64,000 nt of DNA from Idiomarina piscisalsi (lineage in GTDB: Bacteria; Pseudomonadota; Gammaproteobacteria; Enterobacterales; Alteromonadaceae), in assembly GCF_003987095.1 (NCBI RefSeq), contig NZ_PIQA01000001.1, forward strand, positions 62,001-126,000. The letters run 5' to 3'. The notes beneath the pieces were generated by a model. It made no database searches, had not been told where the DNA came from, and saw nothing but the letters and a program-made list of their open reading frames with translations. This document shows positions 12,297 through 21,209 of the stretch, in pieces (position 1 is the first letter of the stretch; the number at the start of each line of letters is the position of its first letter). A program made the translations under genes and the position numbers.

Positions 12297-13808
12297 CTAC
12301 GCTTGAGATCGCTTATTACGGGCTTTTGTCAATCCTGCAGGAAGCAGTCCTGACAGCGCAAGTATAAAAGCGCCCCATAAACCAAACCGCTTGTACCAAG
12401 TATCGCCATTAACTGGGTAGAGCTCGGCTGAAACGGTTGCAGCCTTAAATTGCGGAGCTTTTTCAATAAACTGACCAAACTCATCGACAATAGCAGTGAC
12501 ACCGTTATTCGTTGCCCGTAAAAGAGGGCGCTGCAATTCAAGCGCTCGCATTCGGGAGATTTGCATGTGTTGCCAAGGTCCGTGAGAGTCGCCAAACCAA
12601 GTGTCATTACTTATAGTGACCAAAAAGTCAGTGTCTTCAAAGGTATTGTCCCGAACCTGCTGCGGAAAGGCTATTTCGTAGCAAATGGCCATAGACAGCT
12701 TTCTGTTATTAGCTTCAAGGTTAGGCTGCTGATACCCACCCCGGCTAAAAGAGGACATGGGTAAATTAAACAGCGGAGCTATTGGACGCAAAATGTCTTC
12801 AAAAGGCACGAATTCACCAATTGGAAGCAGATGGTGTTTTTGATAACGGTTTTCGCCACCGTATTGGTAGGTGTCGTCATCAAGCACAATAACACTGTTA
12901 TAAAAGGCGTCATTGAGTCTGTCGTAATCGATAATGCCAGTAATTAACGCTGAGTTGTTAACCGACGCAGATTGTTCCATCGTGTTCAGAACGTCCTGCG
13001 CATAAGGTTCTAAAGCGGTTACCGCTGACTCAGGCCAAATCACAATATCATGATTGAATTTAGGTCGCGTTAAGTCGAGATAACGCAGAATATTTGGCCA
13101 CTGCTGTTCGGCTTGCCATTTCAGTGACTGCTGAATGTTGCCTTGTACTAACAGTACACTGGTTAACTCAGTACTTCGCCAGGTAGGCTGCAATTTGTAA
13201 CTTAAGTTTGAAACCGTGAGTAATACAAGTGGCACAATTAAGAGTAGCGGACGATGATATTTTACAGCCATTAAAATAGACAGTGCTGTTAGCCATAAGG
13301 TGACAGTAATGCCAGATTCGCCAACCAGAGGCGCTAAATTGGCAAATACACCGTCGGTTTGCGTGTAGCCAAGACTAAGCCATGGAAAGCCTGTGAACAG
13401 CCAGCCCCGAAGTAACTCAAAGCCCAGCCAAATAAGCGGAAGTGAGAAACGCCACTGTATGCTTCGGTGTGACAATTTTTGCCAAAGCCCGAATGCAAGT
13501 GCAGGAAATAAGGACAAGTAAAGAAACAGCAGCAGGAGAATAAGAAGGGTGGCGTAAATTGGTAAACCACCATACTGGTCAATACTAACGTAAATCCAAC
13601 TCAACCCTGCGGTAAACCAGCCAAAGCCAAAGGTTAACCCCGCATAAAAAGCTCGCTTCGGAGCCATTGGCCAAATGACTTTCAGAACCAAAGGTAAAAT
13701 AATAAAAGGCAACCAATGCCAGTTGAACGGGGAGTATGCCAGAGTTAAAGATGCTCCAGACAAAAGCAAGAACAGAGAGTTAAGCTTACTCCCCCAGCGT
13801 TTCTTCAT
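12297..13808 (-). CDS. lnt: Apolipoprotein N-acyltransferase Lnt
   Basis: Inner-membrane nitrilase-fold enzyme that adds the third acyl chain to the N-terminal cysteine of lipoproteins, allowing their Lol export. It has about six to eight hydrophobic segments in the first 200 residues, then the periplasmic nitrilase domain with the catalytic triad visible as Glu260 (VIWPESAV), Lys324 (YQKHHLLP) and Cys376 (AICYEIAFP). Length 503 fits. The start codon overlaps the stop of corC by one base. The window also encodes substrates such as RlpA, LptE, LolB and a TadD-like lipoprotein. Confidence 0.95.
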   Translation of the reverse strand: MKKRWGSKLNSLFLLLSGASLTLAYSPFNWHWLPFIILPLVLKVIWPMAPKRAFYAGLTFGFGWFTAGLSWIYVSIDQYGGLPIYATLLILLLLFLYLSLFPALAFGLWQKLSHRSIQWRFSLPLIWLGFELLRGWLFTGFPWLSLGYTQTDGVFANLAPLVGESGITVTLWLTALSILMAVKYHRPLLLIVPLVLLTVSNLSYKLQPTWRSTELTSVLLVQGNIQQSLKWQAEQQWPNILRYLDLTRPKFNHDIVIWPESAVTALEPYAQDVLNTMEQSASVNNSALITGIIDYDRLNDAFYNSVIVLDDDTYQYGGENRYQKHHLLPIGEFVPFEDILRPIAPLFNLPMSSFSRGGYQQPNLEANNRKLSMAICYEIAFPQQVRDNTFEDTDFLVTISNDTWFGDSHGPWQHMQISRMRALELQRPLLRATNNGVTAIVDEFGQFIEKAPQFKAATVSAELYPVNGDTWYKRFGLWGAFILALSGLLPAGLTKARNKRSQA

Positions 13809-14689
13809 TATTCGGCGTTCTCCGAAGACTCGACTTCTTGAATGCTTACTTGAAGTTGTTGAATCCGTCGTTTGTCGGCGTTAGTAATACGGAAAGTGAA
13901 ATTGCCTAAGGTAATTTCTTCTCCAGCTTGTGGAAGATGCCCAAAGCCATGGGCGATTAAGCCGCCTACTGTGTCGTGCTCTTCGTCGCTGAATTCTGAC
14001 TTAAAGTACTCGTTAAAGTCTTCAATAGTGGTTAATGCTTTAACTGAGTATCGAGTCGGGCTTAAGCGACGAATGTTTTGTTTGTCGTCATTCTCATTGA
14101 TATCGGTTTCATCTTCAATTTCGCCGACAATTTCTTCGAGAATATCTTCTATCGTAACAAGCCCTGAGACACCGCCGTACTCATCGACAACAATAGCCAT
14201 ATGGTAGCGGTTTGAGCGAAAGTCTTTCAGCAACACGTCTACCCGCTTGCTTTCAGGAACAATGACAGCCGGGCGCATGACTTTTTCTAACGAAAAGTCC
14301 TCTTCGTTTAAGTTAAAGCCATAACTGAGCAAGTCTTTCGCGAGTAGAATACCCTCAACCTGATCTTTATTATCCGTCACTACCGGATAACGACTGTGTT
14401 GAGAGTCGATAACGATGGGTAAAAACTCTTCGACGCTTTGGTGTACATCAATAGTGACCATTTGCGAGCGCGGAATCATGATATCGCGAACCTTAAGCTC
14501 CGCGACATCGAGCACGCCTTCAATCATTTCTTTGGTATCGTTATCAATCAGATCACGCTCTTCAGCGTCCTGAATTAAATCGACGAGTTCTTCTCTGCTT
14601 TTCGGCTCACCGGTGAATATTTGTAATAACTTGGCTGCCCAAGATTTACCCGACGAGCCGTTGGCTGAGTGGGGGTTGTCGTCGCTCAT
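13808..14689 (-). CDS. corC: CBS-domain protein CorC (magnesium/cobalt efflux)
   Basis: Cytoplasmic protein of the CorC/YbeX family with no membrane segments. The first half holds two CBS domains (about 70-190: VRDIMIPRSQMVTI and VMRPAVIVPESKRVD), which bind adenine nucleotides. The last 80 residues form the CorC_HlyC transporter-associated domain. Historically linked to Mg2+/Co2+ efflux with CorA; other work links YbeX to ribosome metabolism together with ybeY. It sits in the phoH-ybeY-corC-lnt series and shares its first base with the end of the ybeY stop region, so expression is likely coupled. Confidence 0.93.
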   Translation of the reverse strand: MSDDNPHSANGSSGKSWAAKLLQIFTGEPKSREELVDLIQDAEERDLIDNDTKEMIEGVLDVAELKVRDIMIPRSQMVTIDVHQSVEEFLPIVIDSQHSRYPVVTDNKDQVEGILLAKDLLSYGFNLNEEDFSLEKVMRPAVIVPESKRVDVLLKDFRSNRYHMAIVVDEYGGVSGLVTIEDILEEIVGEIEDETDINENDDKQNIRRLSPTRYSVKALTTIEDFNEYFKSEFSDEEHDTVGGLIAHGFGHLPQAGEEITLGNFTFRITNADKRRIQQLQVSIQEVESSENAE

Positions 14690-15174
14690 TAAAGTGTATG
14701 CTCCGTGTTGCTTGTTGTTTCATATGGGTCTGGATAATCAAGAGAAGCCATAATTCGCTTTTCTATCGACTCCATTTCGACGGCATCTTCTTCTTGTATA
14801 TGGTCGTAACCCAAAAGGTGCAGAGTACCGTGTATCACCATGTGCGTCCAGTGGGCGATAACCGACTTATTTTGCTCTTTTGCTTCGCGTTCGACGACGC
14901 TTTGACAGATGACTAAATCACCCAGTAACTGGATGGGTAATTCAACGGGACTTTCAAAAGGAAAAGACAGCACGTTTGTTGGGTAATTTTTGCTTCTGAA
15001 CTGGAGGTTGAGTTCAGCGGCTTCGTTATCTTTCACAACTCGAACCGTTAGCTCCACAGGCTTATCGATACCAAGGTGCTTAATAACAGCGTTGGCCGCA
15101 AGAGCAATGGTGCTTTCTTCCGGTGCGTCTTTAATACCCTCGGCAGTTTGGTAATCAAGCGTGATCTTACTCAT
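14689..15174 (-). CDS. ybeY: Endoribonuclease YbeY
   Basis: Single-strand endoribonuclease involved in 16S rRNA 3' maturation and 70S ribosome quality control. The UPF0054 zinc site HGTLHLLGYDH is visible near residues 113-123 (three histidines). The fold starts with the typical VELTVRVVKDNEAAELN. The 161-residue length is usual. The ATG overlaps the phoH stop by four bases (ATGA), which suggests coupled translation. Confidence 0.95.
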   Translation of the reverse strand: MSKITLDYQTAEGIKDAPEESTIALAANAVIKHLGIDKPVELTVRVVKDNEAAELNLQFRSKNYPTNVLSFPFESPVELPIQLLGDLVICQSVVEREAKEQNKSVIAHWTHMVIHGTLHLLGYDHIQEEDAVEMESIEKRIMASLDYPDPYETTSNTEHTL

Positions 15175-16163
15175 GAGCGCTTATCGAACTCATCGTATGC
15201 TTGGACAATACGTTGAACCACTGGATGCCTGACAACATCTCCTGCCTGGAAAAAGGTAAAGCTGACATCGGATACTTTATTTAAAACCTCAATGGCGTGA
15301 CGTAAGCCCGAGCGTTGGCCGCGTGGTAAGTCGACCTGTGTAATATCTCCGGTAATGACCGCACGCGAGTTAAAGCCGATACGTGTCAGGAACATTTTCA
15401 TTTGTTCACAGGTTGTGTTTTGACTTTCATCCAGGATGATAAAGGCATCGTTCAAAGTACGACCACGCATATAAGCCAGTGGGGCAACTTCAATGACGTT
15501 TCTTTCAATAAGCTTCTCGACCTTTTCAAAGCCAAGCATCTCGAATAGCGCATCATAAAGAGGCCTTAAGTAAGGATCGACTTTTTGAGCCAAATCACCG
15601 GGTAAAAAGCCCAGTTTTTCGCCTGCTTCCACAGCCGGACGAGTCAGTAAAATACGGCGGACTTCCTGGCGCTCTAATGCGTCAACGGCACAAGCGACGG
15701 CTAAGTAGGTTTTGCCCGTTCCCGCAGGTCCAATACCAAAGTTCACGTCGTGTGCGAGAATGGCGCGGACGTATTCAGCTTGGTTATGGTTGCGTGGCTT
15801 AATTAGGCCGCGTTTGGTTTTAATGTGTGTCATTTTTTCTGCGGCTGGGTCGCCTTTGTCGCGGTCCTGTTCAAGGACTTTGGCCTGTTGAATGGCTAAA
15901 TGTACCTGCTCTGGCTCAACTTGACCGTCACGACCTTTCATTGGTGCCGTATCGACATATAAATCAAGCAGCAACTTTTGCACAGCCGAAACCGTTTTAG
16001 CGTTGCCTATTAAACGAAACTGATGACCACGGTGGGTTATCTCAACACCAAGTCGGCGCTCAATATGCTGCAGATTCTCGTCTAAAGGCCCGCAGAGGTT
16101 AGAAAGCCGACGAGAATCCGTCGGCTCCAATTCAAAATCTAGCGTTTGCGTTTGTGGACTCAA
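15171..16163 (-). CDS. ybeZ: PhoH-like ATPase (YbeZ)
   Basis: P-loop ATPase of the PhoH family, thought to act as an RNA-linked helicase-like partner of YbeY. The Walker A motif GPAGTGKT is at 145-152, the Walker B region is AFIILDESQN, and the sensor stretch VITGDITQVDLP follows. The N-terminal part (about 20-70) resembles a KH-like RNA-binding region. The start is TTG at 16163 with a clear AGAGGA ribosome binding site; no ATG matches the family N-terminus. It lies 11 bases after miaB and overlaps ybeY. Confidence 0.92.
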   Translation of the reverse strand: MSPQTQTLDFELEPTDSRRLSNLCGPLDENLQHIERRLGVEITHRGHQFRLIGNAKTVSAVQKLLLDLYVDTAPMKGRDGQVEPEQVHLAIQQAKVLEQDRDKGDPAAEKMTHIKTKRGLIKPRNHNQAEYVRAILAHDVNFGIGPAGTGKTYLAVACAVDALERQEVRRILLTRPAVEAGEKLGFLPGDLAQKVDPYLRPLYDALFEMLGFEKVEKLIERNVIEVAPLAYMRGRTLNDAFIILDESQNTTCEQMKMFLTRIGFNSRAVITGDITQVDLPRGQRSGLRHAIEVLNKVSDVSFTFFQAGDVVRHPVVQRIVQAYDEFDKRS

Positions 16164-16174
16164 TCGATTCCTCT

Positions 16175-17614
16175 TTAACTCGCTTGTGGAGGCATTTTTA
16201 CAACACCCAATTCGTCAGGTTCGTTGACTTTGCCTCTTTGTAAAATTGTTTCTGGGGCGGTGTCGACACGCAGCCCCATGTCTTGTTCTTCACGGATAAG
16301 GTCGCCGCGAAGACTGTTCGGTAACACTTCCGTAATACGAACATCAACGAACTGACCTATCATATGGGGTTGCCCAACAAAGTTTACAACCCGGTTATTT
16401 TCCGTTCTACCTGACAGTTCCATCGGGTTTTTCTTCGATGGTCCGGTGACCAGAATTCTCTGCTCGGTGTCCAACATACGTCGCGCGTGCGCCATAGACT
16501 GTTGGTTCAGTCGCTGCTGTAAAATTTGCAAGCGCTGCTTTTTCGTTTCTTCTGAAACATCGTCAGGTAAGTCTGCAGCCGGAGTGCCCGGACGTGCGCT
16601 ATAAATAAAGCTGAAACTCATGTCAAAATCAACCGCCTGGATCAAATCCATCGTTGCCTGAAAGTCGGCATCGGACTCGCCCGGAAAGCCAATGATAAAG
16701 TCAGATGACAGGGCAATATCTGGACGTGCTTTCTTTAATGCACGCATTTTGGATTTGTATTCAAGCGCAGTATGGCCGCGTTTCATCATTGTTAGTACTC
16801 GGTCTGAGCCGCTTTGCACCGGTAAGTGCAGGTGACTCACCAGCTCAGGGATAGTTGTGTACGCTTCAATAATGTCGTCAGTAAACTCAACCGGATGCGA
16901 CGTGGTGTAACGAATACGGTCTATACCATCAATGGCTGCAACCAGGTGAAGTAACTCAGCAAAGCGACATTGAGTGCCGTCAAAGTGCTCACCTAAGTAG
17001 GCATTTACGTTTTGACCAAGCAAATTAACTTCGCGTACGCCTTGATCTGCCAGCTGAGCAATTTCATAAATAACATCGTCAACAGGGCGGCTGACTTCTT
17101 CACCACGAGTATAAGGAACCACGCAGAACGAACAGTATTTGCTGCAACCTTCCATAATAGATACGAACGCACTAGCGCCGTCTGCTTTGGGCTCCGGTAA
17201 ACGGTCGAATTTTTCAATTTCAGGGAAAGACACATCAACCATAGGCGCATGGGTTTCGCTGACTTGGTTAACCATTTCTGGCAAACGGTGCAGCGTCTGC
17301 GGCCCGAATATAATATCGACGAAAGGCGCGCGAGAACGTATTTCATCGCCTTCTTGCGAAGCCACGCAGCCGCCTACGCCAATGAGTAAGTCTGGCTTTT
17401 TCTGTTTAAGGTTTTTCCAACGCCCCAGCTGATGGAAAACCTTTTCCTGAGCTTTTTCGCGAATGGAGCAGGTATTCAGTAAGATCAGATCAGCGTCTTC
17501 TGCTTCTTCTGCCACATCGTACCCGTGCGTCGATTTGAGTAAGTCAGCCATTTTCGCTGAATCGTACTCGTTCATCTGACAACCCCATGTTTTGATATAT
17601 AACTTCTTGCTCAT
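16175..17614 (-). CDS. miaB: tRNA-2-methylthio-N6-isopentenyladenosine synthase MiaB
   Basis: Radical-SAM methylthiotransferase that adds the 2-methylthio group to i6A37 of tRNAs reading UNN codons. The N-terminal UPF0004 domain supplies three cysteines for the auxiliary cluster (Cys12, Cys49, Cys83). The radical-SAM motif CSKYCSFC gives Cys157, Cys161 and Cys164. A TRAM domain follows at about 380-445. Length 479 is normal. It heads the miaB-phoH-ybeY-corC-lnt series and, as in E. coli, lies near ubiF and a tRNA cluster. Confidence 0.96.
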   Translation of the reverse strand: MSKKLYIKTWGCQMNEYDSAKMADLLKSTHGYDVAEEAEDADLILLNTCSIREKAQEKVFHQLGRWKNLKQKKPDLLIGVGGCVASQEGDEIRSRAPFVDIIFGPQTLHRLPEMVNQVSETHAPMVDVSFPEIEKFDRLPEPKADGASAFVSIMEGCSKYCSFCVVPYTRGEEVSRPVDDVIYEIAQLADQGVREVNLLGQNVNAYLGEHFDGTQCRFAELLHLVAAIDGIDRIRYTTSHPVEFTDDIIEAYTTIPELVSHLHLPVQSGSDRVLTMMKRGHTALEYKSKMRALKKARPDIALSSDFIIGFPGESDADFQATMDLIQAVDFDMSFSFIYSARPGTPAADLPDDVSEETKKQRLQILQQRLNQQSMAHARRMLDTEQRILVTGPSKKNPMELSGRTENNRVVNFVGQPHMIGQFVDVRITEVLPNSLRGDLIREEQDMGLRVDTAPETILQRGKVNEPDELGVVKMPPQAS

Positions 17615-17696
17615 GACTACTCGATGGTTGATAGGTTCTAGAATTAAGACCGCGTATTTTATCGTTTATTGGGGCAAATTGCCAAACACGAATTTG

Positions 17697-18566
17697 CTAG
17701 CTTTTACGACGCGATCGTATTGCAAAATAACCCGCCACAAATATGATGAGAGCGCCCCATAACATGTGCCAGGCAAGTGCTTCATTAAACAGCCAAAAGC
17801 CCAGTAGTGCGGCGAAAATAACAGAGCTGTAAGTAAATACGCCGACTTTTGCCGGAGGGGCAATTGAAAAGGCTTTGGTCATAGCTAACTGACCGTATAC
17901 GGCCAGTAAACCCATCGCTAAAACACCAAACCAATGATGGCTCGGAATAGGCTCCCATAACCAAAGTAAAGGAATGCCTGACGCAATTGTGGCTAATGCC
18001 GAAAAGTAAAACACAATTTTGCTGGCCGATTCTGTGCTGGACATACGACGTATTACGGTCTTAGTAAATGCGGCTAAAGCCGCTGCTAAAAATGCCACAG
18101 CAATGACCGGAGACAGCTCACTGTTCATTGGGTCTAGGAAAATAAACACGCCAACAAAACCAAGGGCAATAGCCAGCCAGGTTTGACGGGCGACATAATC
18201 CTTTAACCAAAGCCAGCCAATAACGGGAATTAGAAATGGCGATAACAGTAGTACCAATGTGGCTTGAGCAAGCGGTATGGTGGCAATGGCATAAAAGAAG
18301 AGATACATCGCAGTGATGCCGGCAGCCGCTCTGACTAAGTGCAAGCCGAGTCGTGTTGTTTTTAAAGAGCTGGCACCTTTTCGCCAAAGCCATGGCAGTA
18401 ACACTAAAAACGCCGTTAAGTTTCGAAAAAACACCAGTTGTTCGAAAGGCTGATCCTGGCTGATGAATTTTACCAGAGCACTCACACCGGCAAAGCTCGC
18501 TTCAGCGCTTAAAATTAAAAACGAGGCGAGAATAACGGCTTTTTGAGAGGTCTCTGTTGTTGGCAT
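17697..18566 (-). CDS. EamA/DMT family transporter
   Basis: Inner-membrane protein with about ten hydrophobic helices arranged as two EamA repeats (roughly residues 10-135 and 150-280), the drug/metabolite transporter architecture. The substrate cannot be told from sequence; relatives export amino acids or other small metabolites. The ATG at 18566 has an AAGAG ribosome binding site. A longer in-frame reading to 18614 would prepend 16 charged residues without a ribosome binding site and is rejected. It is divergent from ubiF and separated from miaB by about 80 bases with no obvious terminator. Confidence 0.85.
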   Translation of the reverse strand: MPTTETSQKAVILASFLILSAEASFAGVSALVKFISQDQPFEQLVFFRNLTAFLVLLPWLWRKGASSLKTTRLGLHLVRAAAGITAMYLFFYAIATIPLAQATLVLLLSPFLIPVIGWLWLKDYVARQTWLAIALGFVGVFIFLDPMNSELSPVIAVAFLAAALAAFTKTVIRRMSSTESASKIVFYFSALATIASGIPLLWLWEPIPSHHWFGVLAMGLLAVYGQLAMTKAFSIAPPAKVGVFTYSSVIFAALLGFWLFNEALAWHMLWGALIIFVAGYFAIRSRRKS

Positions 18567-18682
18567 TCGTGTGCTCTTAAAAAATGTGATGTTTCTACCG
18601 CTGAATCTGCCCATGATAACGGAAAAAACACTAAAAATGTGTTATTTATAGAGAACTTATACTTACAGACAATTCAGGTTCT

Positions 18683-19822
18683 ATGCGAGATTTAACGGTT
18701 GTCATAAATGGCGGTGGAATGGTCGGTGCTGCGTCAGCGCTGGCACTTGCTAAAGCCGGGGCTTACGTCAAATTATTTGAAAGTCATCCACCAAAGCTCG
18801 AGGGTCAAACCGATGATTGGGATCTCAGAATTTCGTCCGTAAACTTATCCAACTGGCAGTGGTTACGCTCACTGGGGGTTCATGAGGTCATCGCTCACAG
18901 CAAAGTAAGAGACTACCAGCGGTTAACGGTAACTACTCAGTCAGGAAAAAGCCTGACATTTGATGCCAGTGAAGTCGACCAGGCGTCACTGGGGGTGATG
19001 GTAGAAAATAACGCTTTGCAGGCAGCGCTTTGGCAGTGTTTGCGAGACTACGAAAGTGTCGAACTCGTGACAGAGAAGCGTATTAATTCCTTGAATCCTC
19101 ATGACAGAACCGTCGAGTTCACTAACGGCGAGCGGAGTAGCTTCGACGTATTGCTGGGATGTGACGGTGCGAACTCCATTATAGCTCAGTTGACCCACAC
19201 TGCGTATCGTGGCTGGGATTATGATCAACGTTGTTTGCTGGCTAATGTTGAGCTTGAACAGCCTGTCGCTTCCGAGACTTGGGAGGTTTTCAGACCACAG
19301 GGACCTTACGCATTACTGCCACTGTCTGACAGTAAAGCCTGCCTTATTGACTATGATAAAAGAGCGGATATTCGTTCGCTTCAGCATGATAAAACCGCAC
19401 TGCAAACCCATTTATCACAGGTGTTTGAGCCACATTTAGGAGCATTTCAGTTGATAAAGGCCGCGAGCTTTCCGTTGCAGCGTAAGCATGCATTAAACTA
19501 TTGTTCATACGGTTGCGTTGCGTTACTCGGAGACTCTGCTCATAGTATTCATCCTATGGCGGGGCAGGGCGTTAACCTGGGGTTCGCCGATATTCAGTGC
19601 TTGCTCAACGAATTACCTAATAAGCCAGTGACTCAGGCGCTTAACGGATACGAAAAACAAAGAAAATTTGAAAACGCTAAAATGATGCGTTTAATGGATG
19701 CACTTCAAATAAGCTGGCGCAGCAGTAATCCGATAGCTCGTCTATTGGCTGACGTCTCTTTGAATGCCGCCAGCGCCCCGATACTGAAGCATTTCTTAAT
19801 AAAGCAGGCTATTGGGGAATAG
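18683..19822 (+). CDS. ubiF: FAD-dependent ubiquinone hydroxylase, UbiF type
   Basis: Flavin monooxygenase of the UbiH/UbiF/Coq6 family that hydroxylates the ubiquinone ring; UbiF acts at C6 of the demethoxy intermediate. The Rossmann FAD motif is GGGMVGA (10-16), the DG motif is GCDGAN (159-164), and the second FAD motif is LLGDSAHSIHP followed by MAGQGVNLG (292-300). The family has several paralogues that sequence alone separates poorly. The position next to a Met-Leu-Gln tRNA cluster and miaB matches E. coli ubiF and drives the specific call. Length 379. Confidence 0.8.
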   Translation: MRDLTVVINGGGMVGAASALALAKAGAYVKLFESHPPKLEGQTDDWDLRISSVNLSNWQWLRSLGVHEVIAHSKVRDYQRLTVTTQSGKSLTFDASEVDQASLGVMVENNALQAALWQCLRDYESVELVTEKRINSLNPHDRTVEFTNGERSSFDVLLGCDGANSIIAQLTHTAYRGWDYDQRCLLANVELEQPVASETWEVFRPQGPYALLPLSDSKACLIDYDKRADIRSLQHDKTALQTHLSQVFEPHLGAFQLIKAASFPLQRKHALNYCSYGCVALLGDSAHSIHPMAGQGVNLGFADIQCLLNELPNKPVTQALNGYEKQRKFENAKMMRLMDALQISWRSSNPIARLLADVSLNAASAPILKHFLIKQAIGE

Positions 19823-19845
19823 AATAACTAAGGGGAAACGGGCAC

Positions 19846-19866
19846 AAAAAAACACCCTGAGGTGGC
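19846..19866 (-). terminator. Likely intrinsic terminator of the tRNA operon
   Basis: On the minus strand a short CACC/GGTG hairpin with a 4-base loop is followed by seven T residues, about 13 bases after the CCA end of tRNA-Leu(CAG). The stem is short, so strength is uncertain. Confidence 0.5.
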
Positions 19867-19878
19867 CATTGTCTGTTG

Positions 19879-19965
19879 TGGTGCGGAGGGAGGGACTTGA
19901 ACCCTCACGTCCTTTCGGACACTAGCACCTGAAGCTAGCGCGTCTACCAATTCCGCCACCACCGC
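19879..19965 (-). tRNA. tRNA-Leu (CAG)
   Basis: 87 nucleotides with encoded CCA. The anticodon stem CTAGC/GCTAG encloses the loop TTCAGGT, anticodon CAG. A long variable arm (GTCC/GGAC stem) marks class II tRNA-Leu. The T arm is GAGGG/CCCTC with TTCAAGT. The acceptor stem GCGGTGG/CCTCCGC has a T-T mismatch at pair 5-68; as I recall it, E. coli tRNA-Leu(CAG) also has a mismatch there. Last gene of the operon. Confidence 0.97.
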
Positions 19966-19979
19966 AACAGTAGTTAGTA

Positions 19980-20054
19980 TGGCTGGGGCACCAGGGATCG
20001 AACCTGGGAATCGCGGGATCAAAACCCGCTGCCTTACCGCTTGGCTATGCCCCA
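19980..20054 (-). tRNA. tRNA-Gln (TTG), copy 2
   Basis: 75 nucleotides including CCA. The acceptor stem starts TGGGGCA, and the anticodon stem GCGGG/CCCGC encloses TTTTGAT, anticodon TTG. It looks identical to the copy at 20099-20173. Confidence 0.97.
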
Positions 20055-20098
20055 TCCAACTAAGGACAGCAATCACAAAATAAAATTAAAGAAGCTAA

Positions 20099-20173
20099 TG
20101 GCTGGGGCACCAGGGATCGAACCTGGGAATCGCGGGATCAAAACCCGCTGCCTTACCGCTTGGCTATGCCCCA
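20099..20173 (-). tRNA. tRNA-Gln (TTG), copy 1
   Basis: 75 nucleotides with encoded CCA, anticodon TTG, same sequence as the neighbouring downstream copy. The two copies are separated by 44 bases of unrelated spacer, consistent with a tandem gene duplication inside the operon. Confidence 0.97.
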
Positions 20174-20197
20174 ATTTTAGCTACCCTGATAGAGAGT

Positions 20198-20282
20198 TGG
20201 TGCGGACGGAGAGACTTGAACTCTCACGCCGTGAGGCACTGGAACCTAAATCCAGCGTGTCTACCAATTCCACCACGTCCGC
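20198..20282 (-). tRNA. tRNA-Leu (TAG)
   Basis: 85 nucleotides with CCA. The acceptor stem GCGGACG/CGTCCGC is fully paired; the anticodon stem CTGGA/TCCAG encloses TTTAGGT, anticodon TAG. The long variable arm (GCCTCACGGC) is of the leucine type. It corresponds in position to leuW of E. coli. Confidence 0.97.
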
Positions 20283-20299
20283 ACATTTCTCAGTTAAGT

Positions 20300-20376
20300 T
20301 GGTGGCTACGGCGAGATTCGAACTTGCGACCCCAGCATTATGAGTGCTGTGCTCTAACCAGCTGAGCTACGTAGCC
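20300..20376 (-). tRNA. tRNA-Met (CAT), elongator
   Basis: 77 nucleotides with CCA. The acceptor stem GGCTACG/CGTAGCC is paired, and the anticodon loop CTCATAA gives CAT. The acceptor and D arm match the E. coli elongator tRNA-Met. It lacks the initiator start CGCGGGG and differs from the GGCCCC start of tRNA-Ile2. First gene of the operon. Confidence 0.95.
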
Positions 20377-20415
20377 AACTTTTTTAACTTTCCGCTCTCT
20401 GTGAGTGCGGCGCGT

Positions 20416-20444
20416 ATTATGCAAATCGCTCCGCAACCCGTCAA
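20416..20444 (-). promoter_or_regulatory. sigma70 promoter of the tRNA operon (stringent type)
   Basis: On the minus strand, -35 TTGACG (20439-20444) and -10 CATAAT (20416-20421) are separated by 17 bases. A GC-rich discriminator (ACGCGCCGC) follows the -10, typical of stable-RNA promoters repressed by ppGpp/DksA. The tRNA-Met 5' end is about 40 bases downstream. Confidence 0.85.
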
Positions 20445-20520
20445 CCTATTTTTGAGAAAAAATACGATAAAGCAGTGCGTTTGTGCAAAAAAACAGTCAT
20501 TTGATTAAAAAGGCGTCAAA

Positions 20521-21189
20521 TCACCATGGAAGAGGGTCACCATTACTGTGATAAAACTCGCCCGTCGACTCCATTGAAAGTTCGTCGATTCGTTGCATGA
20601 GTCGTTCGGCCGCCGTTTCTGCCGGAATATCTCCCGCATGATTGACCATGTCGGTCTGGACGAAGCCTGGATGCAGTATCGCGACAGCAATGCCTTTATC
20701 TTTTAAATCAATAGAAAGAGACTTGCCCGCTGCATTTAGCGCGGCTTTAGACATTCTGTAACCATAGCGGCTGCCCGAGCCATTGTCTGCAATTGAGCCC
20801 ATCCGGCTGGTAATCAATGCAATTTTGCTGCCTTTAGATAAGTTATCGAGTAATGCTTCGGTTACCCGCAAGGGCGCTAATGCATTAACTTCGAATTGTG
20901 CTCGAATGGTGCCGGCGTCCAGCTCACCTAAAACCTCTTTGTGCAGTAGACCTGCGTTATTGATCAAAATGTCTATTTTCTTGTCGCCTAATGTTTCTCT
21001 TAAACGCAACAAGTCTGAGGCTTTAGTAACATCGACACCTTCTATGATGTCGACGTCCAATTCGGTCAGCTGCTTAGAGTTATTACGGCAAACGGCAGTG
21101 ACTTTGTAACCTTTTTCGGCATACTGTTTGGCAAACTCAAAGCCGATGCCTCTGTTTGCGCCTGTTATAACGACATGGGGTTGACTCAT
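20521..21189 (-). CDS. SDR family oxidoreductase
   Basis: Classical short-chain dehydrogenase/reductase of 222 residues. It has the NAD(P)-binding motif TGANRGIG (9-16), the NNAG motif (INNAGLL), a catalytic serine in LITSRMGS, and the YxxxK pair in YGYRMSKAAL. The Arg after TGAN and the CRN segment after the second strand suggest NADP preference (inference). The substrate is unknown; it resembles small C-factor-like SDRs. It follows fumC by 20 bases on the same strand and may be co-transcribed with it. Confidence 0.88.
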   Translation of the reverse strand: MSQPHVVITGANRGIGFEFAKQYAEKGYKVTAVCRNNSKQLTELDVDIIEGVDVTKASDLLRLRETLGDKKIDILINNAGLLHKEVLGELDAGTIRAQFEVNALAPLRVTEALLDNLSKGSKIALITSRMGSIADNGSGSRYGYRMSKAALNAAGKSLSIDLKDKGIAVAILHPGFVQTDMVNHAGDIPAETAAERLMQRIDELSMESTGEFYHSNGDPLPW

Positions 21190-21209
21190 TCTACTGCTCC
21201 TTTAATCAG

